DNA of 50,907 nucleotides from Clostridia bacterium. Its GTDB lineage: Bacteria; Bacillota; Clostridia; Christensenellales; Borkfalkiaceae. Shown piece by piece: positions 34,600 to 43,952 of the stretch. The notes under the pieces are model-generated. The model did no database searches and was not told where the DNA came from. It was given only the letters and a program-made list of their open reading frames with translations. The translations under genes and the position numbers were made by a program. How positions within the stretch are numbered: position 1 is the stretch's first letter; every line of letters begins with the position of its first letter. The DNA lies in assembly GCA_017463145.1 (NCBI GenBank), contig JAFTPR010000016.1, positions 1 to 50,907 of the forward strand, in the 5' to 3' direction.

Positions 34600-36342
34600 A
34601 TGAAAAAGATATTGACGTATTTCAAACCGTATAAATGGCAGAGCTTGCTCGGTCCGCTGTTCAAGTTGCTCGAAGCGACGTTCGAGCTGTTAGTGCCGTT
34701 CGTTGTTGGGCTGATTGTGGATAAAGGGCTTGGCGTATGCGTAGACGGACGGTATCCGTATGCGGATAAGCCGTATATAGTAAAGCTCAGTCTGTTGCTT
34801 GCTCTGTTCGGGCTTTTGGGATTTTGTTTCTCTGTAATTGCCCAATATTTTGCTGCTCGCGCCGCCGTGGGAGTTTCCGCGGGTGTGCGAAGCGATTTGT
34901 ATCGTAAGATACAATCCCTTTCGTATAAGGATGCGGACAAGCTCGGGACGTCCACAATGCTTACGCGTATGACGGGAGATATCGATAAATTGCAATCGGG
35001 CATCAATCTTGCACTTCGGTTGTTTTTGCGTTCGCCCTTTATCGTGTTTGGCGCAATGATTACCGCCTGCTTGATAGATCCTCGCTCGTTCGGCGTGTTC
35101 GCCGTGACGATTGTCGTGCTTGCTATCGTGGTATACGCCGTGATGTTTGCGTGTATGCCGTTGTATAAAAAAACGCAGGAAAAGCTGGATAAAGTGCTGT
35201 TGTCCACGCGCGAAAATCTGACGGGCGCAAGAGTGATACGGGCGTTTTGCCAAGAGGATGGGGAACGGAAACTGTTCGATAGCCGCAACGACGCACTTGC
35301 AAAGGGTAGGCGGTTCGTCGGGGCAATCGCTTCTATTACCAACCCGCTTACGTACGCGCTCATCAACGGGGCGATTGTATTGCTTTTATATACGGGCGCG
35401 ATACGCGTAGAAAGCGGCGCGCTGTCGCAAGGCAGTTTGATTGCGTTGTACAATTTAATGAGCCAAATTTTGATAGAGCTTATCAAGCTTGCCAATTTGA
35501 TTGTCACCGTCACGAAAGCGGCGGCAAGCGGTGGCAGAATAGAAGCGGTGCTCAAAATGCAGACCTCGTTGCTGCTTGAAGCGGATAAGGAGGCGGAGGA
35601 AAAACCGTTCGTTTCTTTTGAAAACGTTTCTATGAAATATACGGAAGATGCGGGCGAGGCTCTCGAAGATATCAGTTTTGCCATAGAACGGGGGCAGACG
35701 GTGGGGATTATCGGCGGTACGGGTTCGGGTAAGAGTACGTTTGTTAATCTCATTCCGCATTTTTACGACGTGAGTAAGGGGCAGGTATGCGTTGACGGAC
35801 ATTCCGTGCGAGAGTACGGTATGCAAAAATACCTGCGGGAGCGTATCGGCGTCGTGCCGCAAAAGGCGGTTTTGTTCAAAGGTACGGTGCGTGAAAACCT
35901 GCTTTGGGGCAAAAAGGATGCAACGGACGAGGAACTTTGGGAAGCGCTTGAAATTGCGCGCGCGGCGGAGTTTATCAAGGAAAAAGGCGGGTTGGACACG
36001 CCTGTTGAACAGGGTGGTAAAAACTTTTCGGGCGGGCAAAAGCAACGTTTGACGATCGCGCGGGCGATTGTCCGCAAGCCCGATATTCTCATTTTGGACG
36101 ATTCCTCTTCCGCGCTCGATTACGCGACGGATGCGGAACTGCGCGCGGAGATTGGAAAGTTGCAAACAACGGTGTTTATCGTGTCGCAGCGCGCTTCATC
36201 TGTACAGAATGCGGATAAAATACTTGTTCTTGACGACGGCAAGGCGGTGGGCGAGGGTACGCACGGCGAACTGTTAAATACCTGCGAGGTATATCGTGAA
36301 ATTTATTTCTCGCAATACGAAAAGGAGGGCGGCGCAGTATGA
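34600..36342 (+). CDS. ABC exporter half-transporter, subunit with degenerate catalytic carboxylate
   Basis: 580 residues: six membrane helices then an ATPase with Walker A GGTGSGKST (372-380), intact signature NFSGGQKQR and Walker B ILDDSSSALD, where Asp replaces the catalytic Glu. With the next gene it forms a heterodimeric exporter of the BmrCD/TM287-288 type. It overlaps that gene by ATGA. GGGAG precedes the ATG. Substrate unknown. Confidence 0.92.
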   Translation: MKKILTYFKPYKWQSLLGPLFKLLEATFELLVPFVVGLIVDKGLGVCVDGRYPYADKPYIVKLSLLLALFGLLGFCFSVIAQYFAARAAVGVSAGVRSDLYRKIQSLSYKDADKLGTSTMLTRMTGDIDKLQSGINLALRLFLRSPFIVFGAMITACLIDPRSFGVFAVTIVVLAIVVYAVMFACMPLYKKTQEKLDKVLLSTRENLTGARVIRAFCQEDGERKLFDSRNDALAKGRRFVGAIASITNPLTYALINGAIVLLLYTGAIRVESGALSQGSLIALYNLMSQILIELIKLANLIVTVTKAAASGGRIEAVLKMQTSLLLEADKEAEEKPFVSFENVSMKYTEDAGEALEDISFAIERGQTVGIIGGTGSGKSTFVNLIPHFYDVSKGQVCVDGHSVREYGMQKYLRERIGVVPQKAVLFKGTVRENLLWGKKDATDEELWEALEIARAAEFIKEKGGLDTPVEQGGKNFSGGQKQRLTIARAIVRKPDILILDDSSSALDYATDAELRAEIGKLQTTVFIVSQRASSVQNADKILVLDDGKAVGEGTHGELLNTCEVYREIYFSQYEKEGGAV

Positions 36343-38069
36343 AAAAGCAAAGCACGTTGAACCGCGTACTCTCTTACGTGGGAAAATATCCGCTTTCGCT
36401 TGTCGGGTCGTTGCTGTTCTCTCTTTTGAGCGTAGCCGCAAGCCTTTGTGTGCCCGTTTTATTTGGTGATGCGGTGGATTGTATTGTGGGCAAAGGCAAC
36501 GTCGATTGGACGGCGTTAAAGGCGGTTTTTATCAAAACGGCGGTTGCCGTGGGTGTGGCTATGTTGACACAATGGCTTGCAAGCCTTTGCAATAACCGCA
36601 TTTCCTGCAACGTTGTGCGGGATATCCGTAAGGATGCGTTCCGCAAAATAGGCGCGTTGCCGTTGAAATATATTGATACGCACGCGCACGGCGATACGGT
36701 AAGTCGTGTCGTCGCGGATGCAGATCAATTTTCCGACGGGTTGTTGATTGGTTTTACGCAATTTTTTACAGGCGTGTTGACGATTTTAGGCACGATTGCC
36801 TTTATGCTTGTCACCAAATGGCAGATTGGTTTGATTGTCGTCTTGCTTACGCCCGCTTCTCTTTTGGTTGCGCGGTTTGTGGCAACGCACACACATAAAT
36901 TTTTCGTGGAGCAAACCTCCGTTCGCGGTGAGCAGACGGCATTTGCGGAGGAGTCCGTTTCCGGCTTGAAAACGACGCAAGCGTTTGCGCGGGAGGAGGA
37001 GAATTGCAAAAAATTCGACGAGATTAACGCAAGGTTGGAAAAGGCGGCGCTCAATGCTACGTTCTATTCCTCGCTGACGAATCCGTCTACGCGGTTTATA
37101 AACAATATTGTTTATGCCGTCGTCGCGCTCGTCGGCGCGTTGGAAGTGGCAAGCGGTACGTTCACCGTGGGTGGCTTGACGAAATTCCTTTCGTATGCAA
37201 ATCAGTACACCAAGCCCTTTAACGAAATCTCGGGTGTGATTACGGAGCTGAAAGGCGCATTTGTTTGCGCAGAGCGTATTTTTGCTCTTATTGACGAAAC
37301 GGAAGAGGTGTCGGATAAGGCGAACGAAGCGTTGGGTGTGGCGGAAGGGAACGTGAAGCTTGAAAACGTGTATTTTTCGTATACGCAGGCGCGCAAACTG
37401 ATAGAGGGGCTAAACCTCGACGTAAAACAAGGCGAACGGATTGCTATCGTCGGCAGAACCGGTTCGGGTAAGACGACGCTCATAAATCTTTTAATGCGTT
37501 TTTATGACGTAGACGGGGGGCAGGTATGCGTTGAAAATAAAGATATCCGCACGCTTACCCGCCAATCCTTGCGGAAAAATTACGGTATGGTCTTGCAAGA
37601 AACGTGGTTAAAGCACGGCACGGTGCGGGAAAATATCAAAATGGCTATGCCTACCGCTTCGGACGAGGAGATGATTTGCGCGGCAAAGGCAAGTCACGCG
37701 CACGGGTTTATCAAACGTATGGAAAAGGGGTACGATACGGTGCTTTCCGAGGACGGCGGCAGTTTGTCCGAGGGGCAAAAACAGCTTCTTTGTATTACGC
37801 GCATTATGCTTGCGCAGCCGTCTATGCTCATTTTGGACGAAGCGACTTCTTCTATCGATACGCGCACGGAACGCAAGATTGGAGATGCTTTCGACAAGTT
37901 GATGGAGGGCAGAACGACGTTTATCGTTGCGCACAGGCTTTCGACGGTTGTCGGCGCAGACAAGATACTCGTTATGGAAAACGGGCGCGTGGTAGAGCAA
38001 GGCACGCACGAGAATTTGCTTAAAAAAGGCGGCGCGTATGCCGAGCTGTACAACGGACAGTTTCGGTAA
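36339..38069 (+). CDS. ABC exporter half-transporter, catalytic subunit
   Basis: 576 residues: six membrane helices, then Walker A GRTGSGKTT (372-380), Walker B plus Glu ILDEATSSID, and a degenerate signature SLSEGQKQ. This complements the degenerate partner encoded just upstream. It lacks the long charged linker seen in the exporter at 9743. A CLC transporter gene follows 11 nt later. Confidence 0.93.
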   Translation: MKKQSTLNRVLSYVGKYPLSLVGSLLFSLLSVAASLCVPVLFGDAVDCIVGKGNVDWTALKAVFIKTAVAVGVAMLTQWLASLCNNRISCNVVRDIRKDAFRKIGALPLKYIDTHAHGDTVSRVVADADQFSDGLLIGFTQFFTGVLTILGTIAFMLVTKWQIGLIVVLLTPASLLVARFVATHTHKFFVEQTSVRGEQTAFAEESVSGLKTTQAFAREEENCKKFDEINARLEKAALNATFYSSLTNPSTRFINNIVYAVVALVGALEVASGTFTVGGLTKFLSYANQYTKPFNEISGVITELKGAFVCAERIFALIDETEEVSDKANEALGVAEGNVKLENVYFSYTQARKLIEGLNLDVKQGERIAIVGRTGSGKTTLINLLMRFYDVDGGQVCVENKDIRTLTRQSLRKNYGMVLQETWLKHGTVRENIKMAMPTASDEEMICAAKASHAHGFIKRMEKGYDTVLSEDGGSLSEGQKQLLCITRIMLAQPSMLILDEATSSIDTRTERKIGDAFDKLMEGRTTFIVAHRLSTVVGADKILVMENGRVVEQGTHENLLKKGGAYAELYNGQFR

Positions 38070-38080
38070 AGGAATTTCGT

Positions 38081-39709
38081 ATGAGAAAGAAAATTGCGAA
38101 AAAACATAAGAAAAAAACGGGTAGCGTTCATAAAGCGTTTATTCAGTTGGCGTTTGTAGGCGCGTTTACGGGTGTTTGCGCGGGTGTGGTTATCACGTTT
38201 TTCAATATTCTCGCTCACGAGGGCGAGGCGCTTTCCCGTGACGTTTACGCATACGTGCGGGCGAATCCGGCGTTTATTCCGTTGTTGTTTGCCGTTTTGT
38301 CGGTAGGAGCGTTTTTGATTGGCGTAGCCTTGCAGTTTTCCACCGTAATTCGCGGTTGCGGGATTCCGCAAGTGGAGGGGGCGGCTCGCGGAAACGTACG
38401 CTTTAAATGGTTTCGGGATACTACGCTGATGTTCGCAACTACGCTGTTGAGTATCTTTATGGGCTTATCGATCGGCGCGGAAGGACCGAGCGTTTTGATT
38501 GGCGCGGGCGTAGGCGACGGCGTTGCCAACGTGACGCACCGCAACGAGATGATACGCCGCTATCAAGTGGCAGGCGGGTCTTGTACGGGACTTGCCGTAG
38601 CTTCCAATGCGCCGTTGACGGGGATTGTTTTTGCGTTTGAAGAGGCGTATAAGCGTTTTACGCCCGAGGTATTTGTCTGTTCTTTTTCCTCTGTTATTGC
38701 GGGTATGCTTACCCGTTCCGTTATCTATCGGTTGTTGGGTATGGAAATACGAAGCGCGTTCCATTCCTACGCGTTTGAAACGTTGCCGCTTAGAAATTAT
38801 CTCTACGTTCTGTTGGCGGGGCTTATCTGCGGCGGTATGGGTTTGGCGTTTCATAAACTTTGCTTTAAGGCGCGCGCGCTTTTTAAAAAGATACGAGCAA
38901 AAAAGGCGGGTAGACAATATTTTTACCGGATTTTGATTGCTGTTTTATTCGGGGGCGTTTGCTCTCTTTTGACAACGGGCGCAATGGGCGGCGGATATAG
39001 CCTGATTGATGCGCTCGGCACGCGCGGCGGCGCGCAAAGTTCGCAGGTGGAAACGGTGTTGGCGCAAGCGGGAAAGTCTGTGGCTTGGGCACTTTTGTTC
39101 GTATTGTTACTCAAATTCTCCGTCACCGTTGTCAACGTCGGTTCGGGGTTGCCTTGCGGGATATTTATCCCGATTATTGCTATCGGCGCGTGTATCGGGG
39201 GGCTTTTAAACGAACTTTGGCAGGTTCTCGGTATGAACCGCGCGTACTGCGATTTAATGATGATGATTTGTATGGCGGCATTTTTCGCCGCGCTCGTCCG
39301 CGCACCGTTGACGGCGATTATTATGATTTGTGAAATGACGGGTAGTTTTGCTCCGCTACTTCCCGTGGTTATCGGTGTGGCAATCGGGTATACGGTGGGG
39401 GAAATTTCCCGCACGGACGGCATTTACGAGGAACTTTTGGAGGCGTACGAACACGAAAACGGTATACACGAAAACGCCGTTCGGGAGGTATACACGATTG
39501 GTATTGCGCTGGGCGCGATTGCGGATAAACGCGAGGTTCGTGACGTGCTTTGGCCTGCGGGCGCGCGTGTAAAAGAAATTCACCGTGGTGAGGAAATTAT
39601 TTTACCCGACGGCGATACCGTCTTGCACGGCGGGGACGTTTTGACGATTGTGTGTAAAACGGACGACCCCGAAAAAACGAAGGACGATTTAACGCATATT
39701 CTCGGTTGA
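38081..39709 (+). CDS. CLC-family chloride transporter with C-terminal RCK_C (TrkA_C) domain
   Basis: 542 residues with about ten hydrophobic segments and the CLC filter motifs: GCGIPQ (92-97), GAEGP (132-136, gating Glu134) and GIFIP (359-363). A double Glu at 187-188 matches the internal proton glutamate, so it may be an H+/Cl- exchanger. The usual Ser of GSGIP is Cys here. The last about 80 residues form a TrkA_C-like ligand-binding domain. It follows the exporter genes closely; its stop is just ahead of the yqfC promoter. Confidence 0.9.
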   Translation: MRKKIAKKHKKKTGSVHKAFIQLAFVGAFTGVCAGVVITFFNILAHEGEALSRDVYAYVRANPAFIPLLFAVLSVGAFLIGVALQFSTVIRGCGIPQVEGAARGNVRFKWFRDTTLMFATTLLSIFMGLSIGAEGPSVLIGAGVGDGVANVTHRNEMIRRYQVAGGSCTGLAVASNAPLTGIVFAFEEAYKRFTPEVFVCSFSSVIAGMLTRSVIYRLLGMEIRSAFHSYAFETLPLRNYLYVLLAGLICGGMGLAFHKLCFKARALFKKIRAKKAGRQYFYRILIAVLFGGVCSLLTTGAMGGGYSLIDALGTRGGAQSSQVETVLAQAGKSVAWALLFVLLLKFSVTVVNVGSGLPCGIFIPIIAIGACIGGLLNELWQVLGMNRAYCDLMMMICMAAFFAALVRAPLTAIIMICEMTGSFAPLLPVVIGVAIGYTVGEISRTDGIYEELLEAYEHENGIHENAVREVYTIGIALGAIADKREVRDVLWPAGARVKEIHRGEEIILPDGDTVLHGGDVLTIVCKTDDPEKTKDDLTHILG

Positions 39710-39723
39710 TGCGTTTTGCGCAA

Positions 39724-39752
39724 ACATATTCTTGCTCCCCGTTGAATATACT
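39724..39752 (+). promoter_or_regulatory. Predicted sigma-E promoter of yqfC-yqfD
   Basis: ACATATT (39724-39730), 14-bp spacer, AATATACT (39745-39752). The B. subtilis sigma-E consensus is roughly KMATATT, 14 bp, CATACAHT. The -10 matches at 6 of 8 positions. It is placed 20 bp ahead of yqfC, a known sigma-E gene in B. subtilis. Confidence 0.5.
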
Positions 39753-39771
39753 AAAAGGGCGGGGAGGACGT

Positions 39772-40023
39772 ATGCGTTTATACGACGAAATATTCAAAGA
39801 TGCCGAGGGATTCGGCGCAAAAATGATCGTTGCCGTAGACGGCGGCGGATATTTCGAGGGGGTGAAGTCCGTGGGGGAGTTTACGCCCGAGCGGATGGTG
39901 CTGTATTTTTCCAAAAAAGGCGTGGAAATTGAAGGGGAGAACCTCTTTATTGAAACGTATACGGACGGGGATTTACGCGTCGGTGGCAGGATATCCCTTG
40001 TGAAGCTCGTTAAGGATAGGTGA
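39772..40023 (+). CDS. yqfC: Sporulation protein YqfC
   Basis: 83 residues of the YqfC family, a short beta-rich sporulation protein (MRLYDEIF..., IETYTDGDLRVGGRI). The ATG at 39772 follows a strong GGGGAGGA; the longer frame from 39706 overlaps clc. It forms the conserved yqfC-yqfD pair. Exact function is not known. Confidence 0.85.
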   Translation: MRLYDEIFKDAEGFGAKMIVAVDGGGYFEGVKSVGEFTPERMVLYFSKKGVEIEGENLFIETYTDGDLRVGGRISLVKLVKDR

Positions 40024-40027
40024 GCGT

Positions 40028-40924
40028 ATGTTTTTCTTGCGTGAACGTATCCGCATTTGGGGCACTATGCCCGAAAGAGCCTTACTCCGCTTGAAAAGAG
40101 CGGGGATTTCTGCGTATAAAGCCAAAAAAACGCAAAAAAATTGTATAGAACTCGATATAAAACGAAAAGATGTCGAAAAAGTTTTTGCAATTTTTCCGCG
40201 CGTGTGCTATAATAAGAATGCGAATACTACGTATTCGGCGGAAAAACTCGGCTCGGTTGGTGCGGCGAAATGGCTCGGTTTTTTCAAAAACCGAACGGGA
40301 TTTTTGCTCGGCGCGTTATTATTTGCGGGGATATCGCTGTATGCGGATACGGTCGTGTTTGGAATAGACTTTATCGGTTCGTCCGTGTATGCAAGAGAAG
40401 CGGAGGCTGCTTTGGAAGCATACGGCATAAAGCCCTTTGCCCGCTATAAGACGGGAAGCGAGGATTTGATTGCCGCCAAGTTGCTGCGCTTGGACAGTGT
40501 GGAATATTGTTCCGTGCAAAAACGGGGACACCGCGTATGCGTGGAAATGCGTTTGACTGATTTTTATACGCCTGAAAAAAGTCGGGGGGATATGGTTGCG
40601 GCGCGTTCGGGAACGCTTCTTGCGCTCACCGTGTTAAAGGGTACGCCGCTCAAAAGCGTGGGCGACGAAGTTAAGGCGGGGGAAACGCTTGTCGGCGGAT
40701 ACGTCGAAACGGCGAACGGGGAACGGACGGAAACCCTTTGTATCGCGCGCGTGCGCATAGCGTGTACGTACGAGGCGCTTGTCGAGGCGGCGGACGAGGA
40801 AGCGGCGTTTGCCAAGGCGTATTTGGAAATAGACGGGGATATATCTCAAAAGGAGATATCGCCGAAAGAGGGCGGGTATCACGTCACGATACGTTATATC
40901 TATTCGCAAACAATCAATTATTGA
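40028..40924 (+). CDS. yqfD: Sporulation membrane protein YqfD
   Basis: 298 residues. A single transmembrane helix (about 91-108) separates an N-terminal cytosolic part from a larger extracellular part, with the family pattern of a beta-rich RSGTLLALTVLKGTPL region. It is 4 nt after yqfC with GGTGAG as ribosome site. YqfD is made in the mother cell during sporulation in B. subtilis; mechanism unclear. Confidence 0.87.
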   Translation: MFFLRERIRIWGTMPERALLRLKRAGISAYKAKKTQKNCIELDIKRKDVEKVFAIFPRVCYNKNANTTYSAEKLGSVGAAKWLGFFKNRTGFLLGALLFAGISLYADTVVFGIDFIGSSVYAREAEAALEAYGIKPFARYKTGSEDLIAAKLLRLDSVEYCSVQKRGHRVCVEMRLTDFYTPEKSRGDMVAARSGTLLALTVLKGTPLKSVGDEVKAGETLVGGYVETANGERTETLCIARVRIACTYEALVEAADEEAAFAKAYLEIDGDISQKEISPKEGGYHVTIRYIYSQTINY

Positions 40925-40944
40925 CGCTCCGCCGCGCGGAGCGT
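40924..40944 (+). other. GC-rich hairpin between yqfD and phoH
   Basis: 9-bp stem ACGCTCCGC (40924-40932) with GCGGAGCGT (40936-40944), 3-nt loop, directly before the phoH ribosome site (AGGGAGGAA). There is no U-tract, so it is unlikely to stop transcription; it may process or insulate mRNA. Confidence 0.45.
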
Positions 40945-40957
40945 AGGGAGGAAACAT

Positions 40958-41935
40958 TTGTCCGTAATAAAGAGGAAAGAAACGGTCGATACGAAATCGG
41001 TGGACAGGCTTGCGCGCGTCCTCGGCGTGTTTGACGGAAATTTAAATTATCTTGCCAGAACGTTGGGCGTGGTTGCGTACGTGGAGGGCGTGAAAATATA
41101 TTTAGAGGGCGAACAGGAAAGCGTAGAAGTGGGCGCAAAGGCGCTCGGCTCGCTTTTGCGGCTTGCCGCAAACGGCGAAGAGATTGACGAAAACCGTACC
41201 GCATATGCAATCGAGCTTGCCAAAGAGGGAAAAGAAGAGGAGATTGCTTCTTTGGGCGAGGGAGTCGTAGCGGTGACGGCGCGCGGCAAACAGATCAAAT
41301 GCAAAACCCTCGGTCAAAAGACGTACGTAGATGCAATCAAGAAGAATACCGTCGTGTTCGGCGTAGGTCCTGCGGGTACGGGAAAAACGTATCTTGCGGT
41401 ATGTATGGCGGTTACGGCGTTCAAGGCGAAAAAGGTTGAAAAAATCGTGCTCACCCGTCCTGCCGTAGAGGCGGGGGAAAAGCTTGGGTTCTTGCCCGGC
41501 GACTTGCAGGAAAAGGTAGATCCGTATCTCCGTCCGCTGTACGACGCCTTACAGGAATTGTTGGGGTTGGAAACGTATGCAAAGCTGATGGAACGGGGCG
41601 TGATAGAGGTTGCGCCGCTCGCATATATGCGCGGCAGAACGCTGTCAAATGCGTTTATTATCCTCGACGAAGCGCAAAACACCACGAAAGAACAGATGAA
41701 AATGTTCCTTACCCGTATGGGCGAGGGAAGCAGGGTGGTTGTTACGGGCGACATGACCCAAATCGATTTAGACGGCAAGCAAAGCGGTCTTGTCCACGCA
41801 ACGAAAATCCTGCAAAACGTCGAGGGCGTGGGGATATGTTCGCTGACCGCAAAGGACGTGGTACGCCACCCGATGGTTATGCGGATTATTCGCGCGTATG
41901 AAACGGATAGTCAAAAGGAGAAAAACGAAAGATGA
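40958..41935 (+). CDS. phoH: PhoH-family ATPase
   Basis: 325 residues of the PhoH-like P-loop family. Walker A GPAGTGKT (137-144), followed by LTRPAVEAGEKLGFLPGDLQ and FIILDEAQNTT (Walker B). The start is TTG at 40958, with AGGGAGGAA at 40946. A precise cellular role is not established, though it always lies with pgpH, ybeY and era. It overlaps pgpH by ATGA. Confidence 0.92.
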   Translation: MSVIKRKETVDTKSVDRLARVLGVFDGNLNYLARTLGVVAYVEGVKIYLEGEQESVEVGAKALGSLLRLAANGEEIDENRTAYAIELAKEGKEEEIASLGEGVVAVTARGKQIKCKTLGQKTYVDAIKKNTVVFGVGPAGTGKTYLAVCMAVTAFKAKKVEKIVLTRPAVEAGEKLGFLPGDLQEKVDPYLRPLYDALQELLGLETYAKLMERGVIEVAPLAYMRGRTLSNAFIILDEAQNTTKEQMKMFLTRMGEGSRVVVTGDMTQIDLDGKQSGLVHATKILQNVEGVGICSLTAKDVVRHPMVMRIIRAYETDSQKEKNER

Positions 41936-43440
41936 CGCAAAAAGAATTTGGCAGAGGTTGGACGAAAGGGCAAACGTTGAAAAGCTCGTTGCTGTTCGCC
42001 TTGCATTTCTTGATTTTTATAGGCATAGCCGCCGTACTCCTGTTTTGGGGGCGTCGGTTTGGCGGGCTTGGTGTATACCTCAAAGAGCAGGGCGCAAATT
42101 ATTTGTACGCGCTGTTCTGTATTTTCTTGCTGTTTGTGGTAAGTTATTGCTATTTTTATTTCGAGAACAAGCAAATCCTTTCCAGCGGAAAGAATATCGC
42201 ATTGATATTCTGTATTTTGGATATCTATTTACTGCTGTCCTGCTTTATCGGGTACAGAATTTCCGTGTATGCCCGCCCGATTGCGTTCGTGGCGTTGCTT
42301 ACGCTCGTGCTGATCGGTAGGCGCGACGCTATCTTTATGAACATTCTTTGTTCCCTGCTTATATTCGTTATCGATACGTTTGCGGTGGAGCAGGTTTCTG
42401 CTAAGGAATGTTATTCGTCCTTGATTATTTCGTTTACGGCGGGTATGTTTGCGATCTTCCTCGGCGGAAAGGCGCGTACGCGTTTCAGCGTGATAGGGAT
42501 TGGTATGATAATCGTTATTCCTATTGTTTTCATCATTTTCCTGCTTGCCGTGCCCGACTTTGCAGCGGAAACAGTTGCGGGGCAACCCTCCGTATTCCAA
42601 GGCATTTTAACGCAAATGGGTTACGGTTTGTTCGGCGGGGTAATGTCGGCGGTGCTTTTCCTTGCCATATTGCCTATCTTGGAAAAAGCGTTTAACTGTT
42701 TGACGGATTTCCGTTTGCGGGAGTTGACAAGTTCGGATGCAGAGATTCTCAAAAAGCTCAAAGAGGAAGCGCCGGGTACGTATAACCATTCTATGATGGT
42801 GGCGCAGCTGGCAGAAGCGAGCGCCGCGGCGATCGGGGAAAACGTTGACTACGCCCGCGCTGCCGCTATGTATCACGACGTGGGGAAATTGCATTATCCC
42901 GAACACTTCACCGAAAATCAGGGCGATTACAATTTGCACGACGAACTGACCCCCGAGCTTTCGGCAGATATCATTCGTTCCCACGCAAAGGACGGATATA
43001 CGTTTATCCGTAACCGTCATTTGCCCGATTTCTTGGCGGACGTTGCGCTCGAACACCACGGTACAATGCCGATACGTTATTTCTACGCCAAGGCGTTGAA
43101 GATGACGGACGGGGAGCTGAATATCGAGGACTTCTCGTATATGGGACCTAAACCGCAAACGAAGATAGCGGCGATTATTATGATTGCGGACGCTTCGGAA
43201 GCGGCGGTGCGCGCGGTGGGGGCGAAAGACCCTATCAATACGGAAAAGGCGATACGCGCCGTCATTGAAGAACGTATGGACTTGGAGCAGTTTGCCGAGT
43301 GCGATATTACGATTGCCGATCTCACCAAAATACGGCTTGCGCTCGTCAACGCGCTTACGGGCGTGTATCATCACCGCATCAAATACCCCGGCATCAAATA
43401 CCGCCGTACGGAAAACGGTACGAAAGGGGAAAGCGAATGA
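41932..43440 (+). CDS. pgpH: PgpH-like membrane HD phosphodiesterase lacking the extracellular domain
   Basis: Homologue of PgpH (YqfF), which hydrolyses cyclic di-AMP. 502 residues instead of about 700: it starts with a cytosolic tail, has about seven membrane helices (within about 18-250) and ends in an HD domain with MYHDVGKLHYPEHF (H315, D316) and downstream HDELTPELSADIIRSH and ALEHHGTMPIRYFY. The large extracellular 7TMR-HDED domain that normally follows the first helix is absent. Starts overlap phoH, and its end overlaps ybeY by ATGA. Confidence 0.85.
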   Translation: MTQKEFGRGWTKGQTLKSSLLFALHFLIFIGIAAVLLFWGRRFGGLGVYLKEQGANYLYALFCIFLLFVVSYCYFYFENKQILSSGKNIALIFCILDIYLLLSCFIGYRISVYARPIAFVALLTLVLIGRRDAIFMNILCSLLIFVIDTFAVEQVSAKECYSSLIISFTAGMFAIFLGGKARTRFSVIGIGMIIVIPIVFIIFLLAVPDFAAETVAGQPSVFQGILTQMGYGLFGGVMSAVLFLAILPILEKAFNCLTDFRLRELTSSDAEILKKLKEEAPGTYNHSMMVAQLAEASAAAIGENVDYARAAAMYHDVGKLHYPEHFTENQGDYNLHDELTPELSADIIRSHAKDGYTFIRNRHLPDFLADVALEHHGTMPIRYFYAKALKMTDGELNIEDFSYMGPKPQTKIAAIIMIADASEAAVRAVGAKDPINTEKAIRAVIEERMDLEQFAECDITIADLTKIRLALVNALTGVYHHRIKYPGIKYRRTENGTKGESE

Positions 43441-43931
43441 GTTTCACCATTTATACGGAGGACAAGCTGTTGTCTGAAAAGCAACTTTCCGCATTGGAAG
43501 TTGCGCTTGCGGGCGTCGTGTGTTCGGACGTACCGCTTGCTATCGAACTTTTACGGGTGGACGAAGTGGAAATACGTCGGCTGAACAGAGAAACGCGCAA
43601 TATCGACAGGGTGACGGACGTGCTTAGCTATCCCACGCTGGAAGATATCAAAGGTAAGGCGATAGAGGGTGCGGCGTTTCCGTTCGATATCGACGAGGCA
43701 GGGAATTTATTGCTCGGTTCGGTGGTTATTTGCGAAGAGCGAGCAAGAGAACAGGCGGCGGAATACGGACACTCGTACGAACGGGAACTGCACTATTTGC
43801 TCGTGCACGGCGTAATGCATTGTCTTGGCTACGACCATATGGAAGAGGCTGAGAAAACGGAAATGCGGGCAATGGAAGAAAAAGTGCTCTCCGTCTTGGG
43901 CATTACAAGACAGCCCGTATCGAATGAATAA
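43437..43931 (+). CDS. ybeY: Endoribonuclease YbeY
   Basis: Zinc endoribonuclease for 16S rRNA 3' maturation and rRNA quality control. 164 residues with the triad motif HGVMHCLGYDH (H124, H128, H134) and NRETRNIDRVTDVLSYP. The ATG at 43437 overlaps the pgpH stop; a longer frame from 43299 would run through that gene. GAAAGGGGAAAG is the ribosome site. Confidence 0.94.
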   Translation: MSFTIYTEDKLLSEKQLSALEVALAGVVCSDVPLAIELLRVDEVEIRRLNRETRNIDRVTDVLSYPTLEDIKGKAIEGAAFPFDIDEAGNLLLGSVVICEERAREQAAEYGHSYERELHYLLVHGVMHCLGYDHMEEAEKTEMRAMEEKVLSVLGITRQPVSNE

Positions 43932-43952
43932 AGGAAAGGAGTTTTTCGGGTA

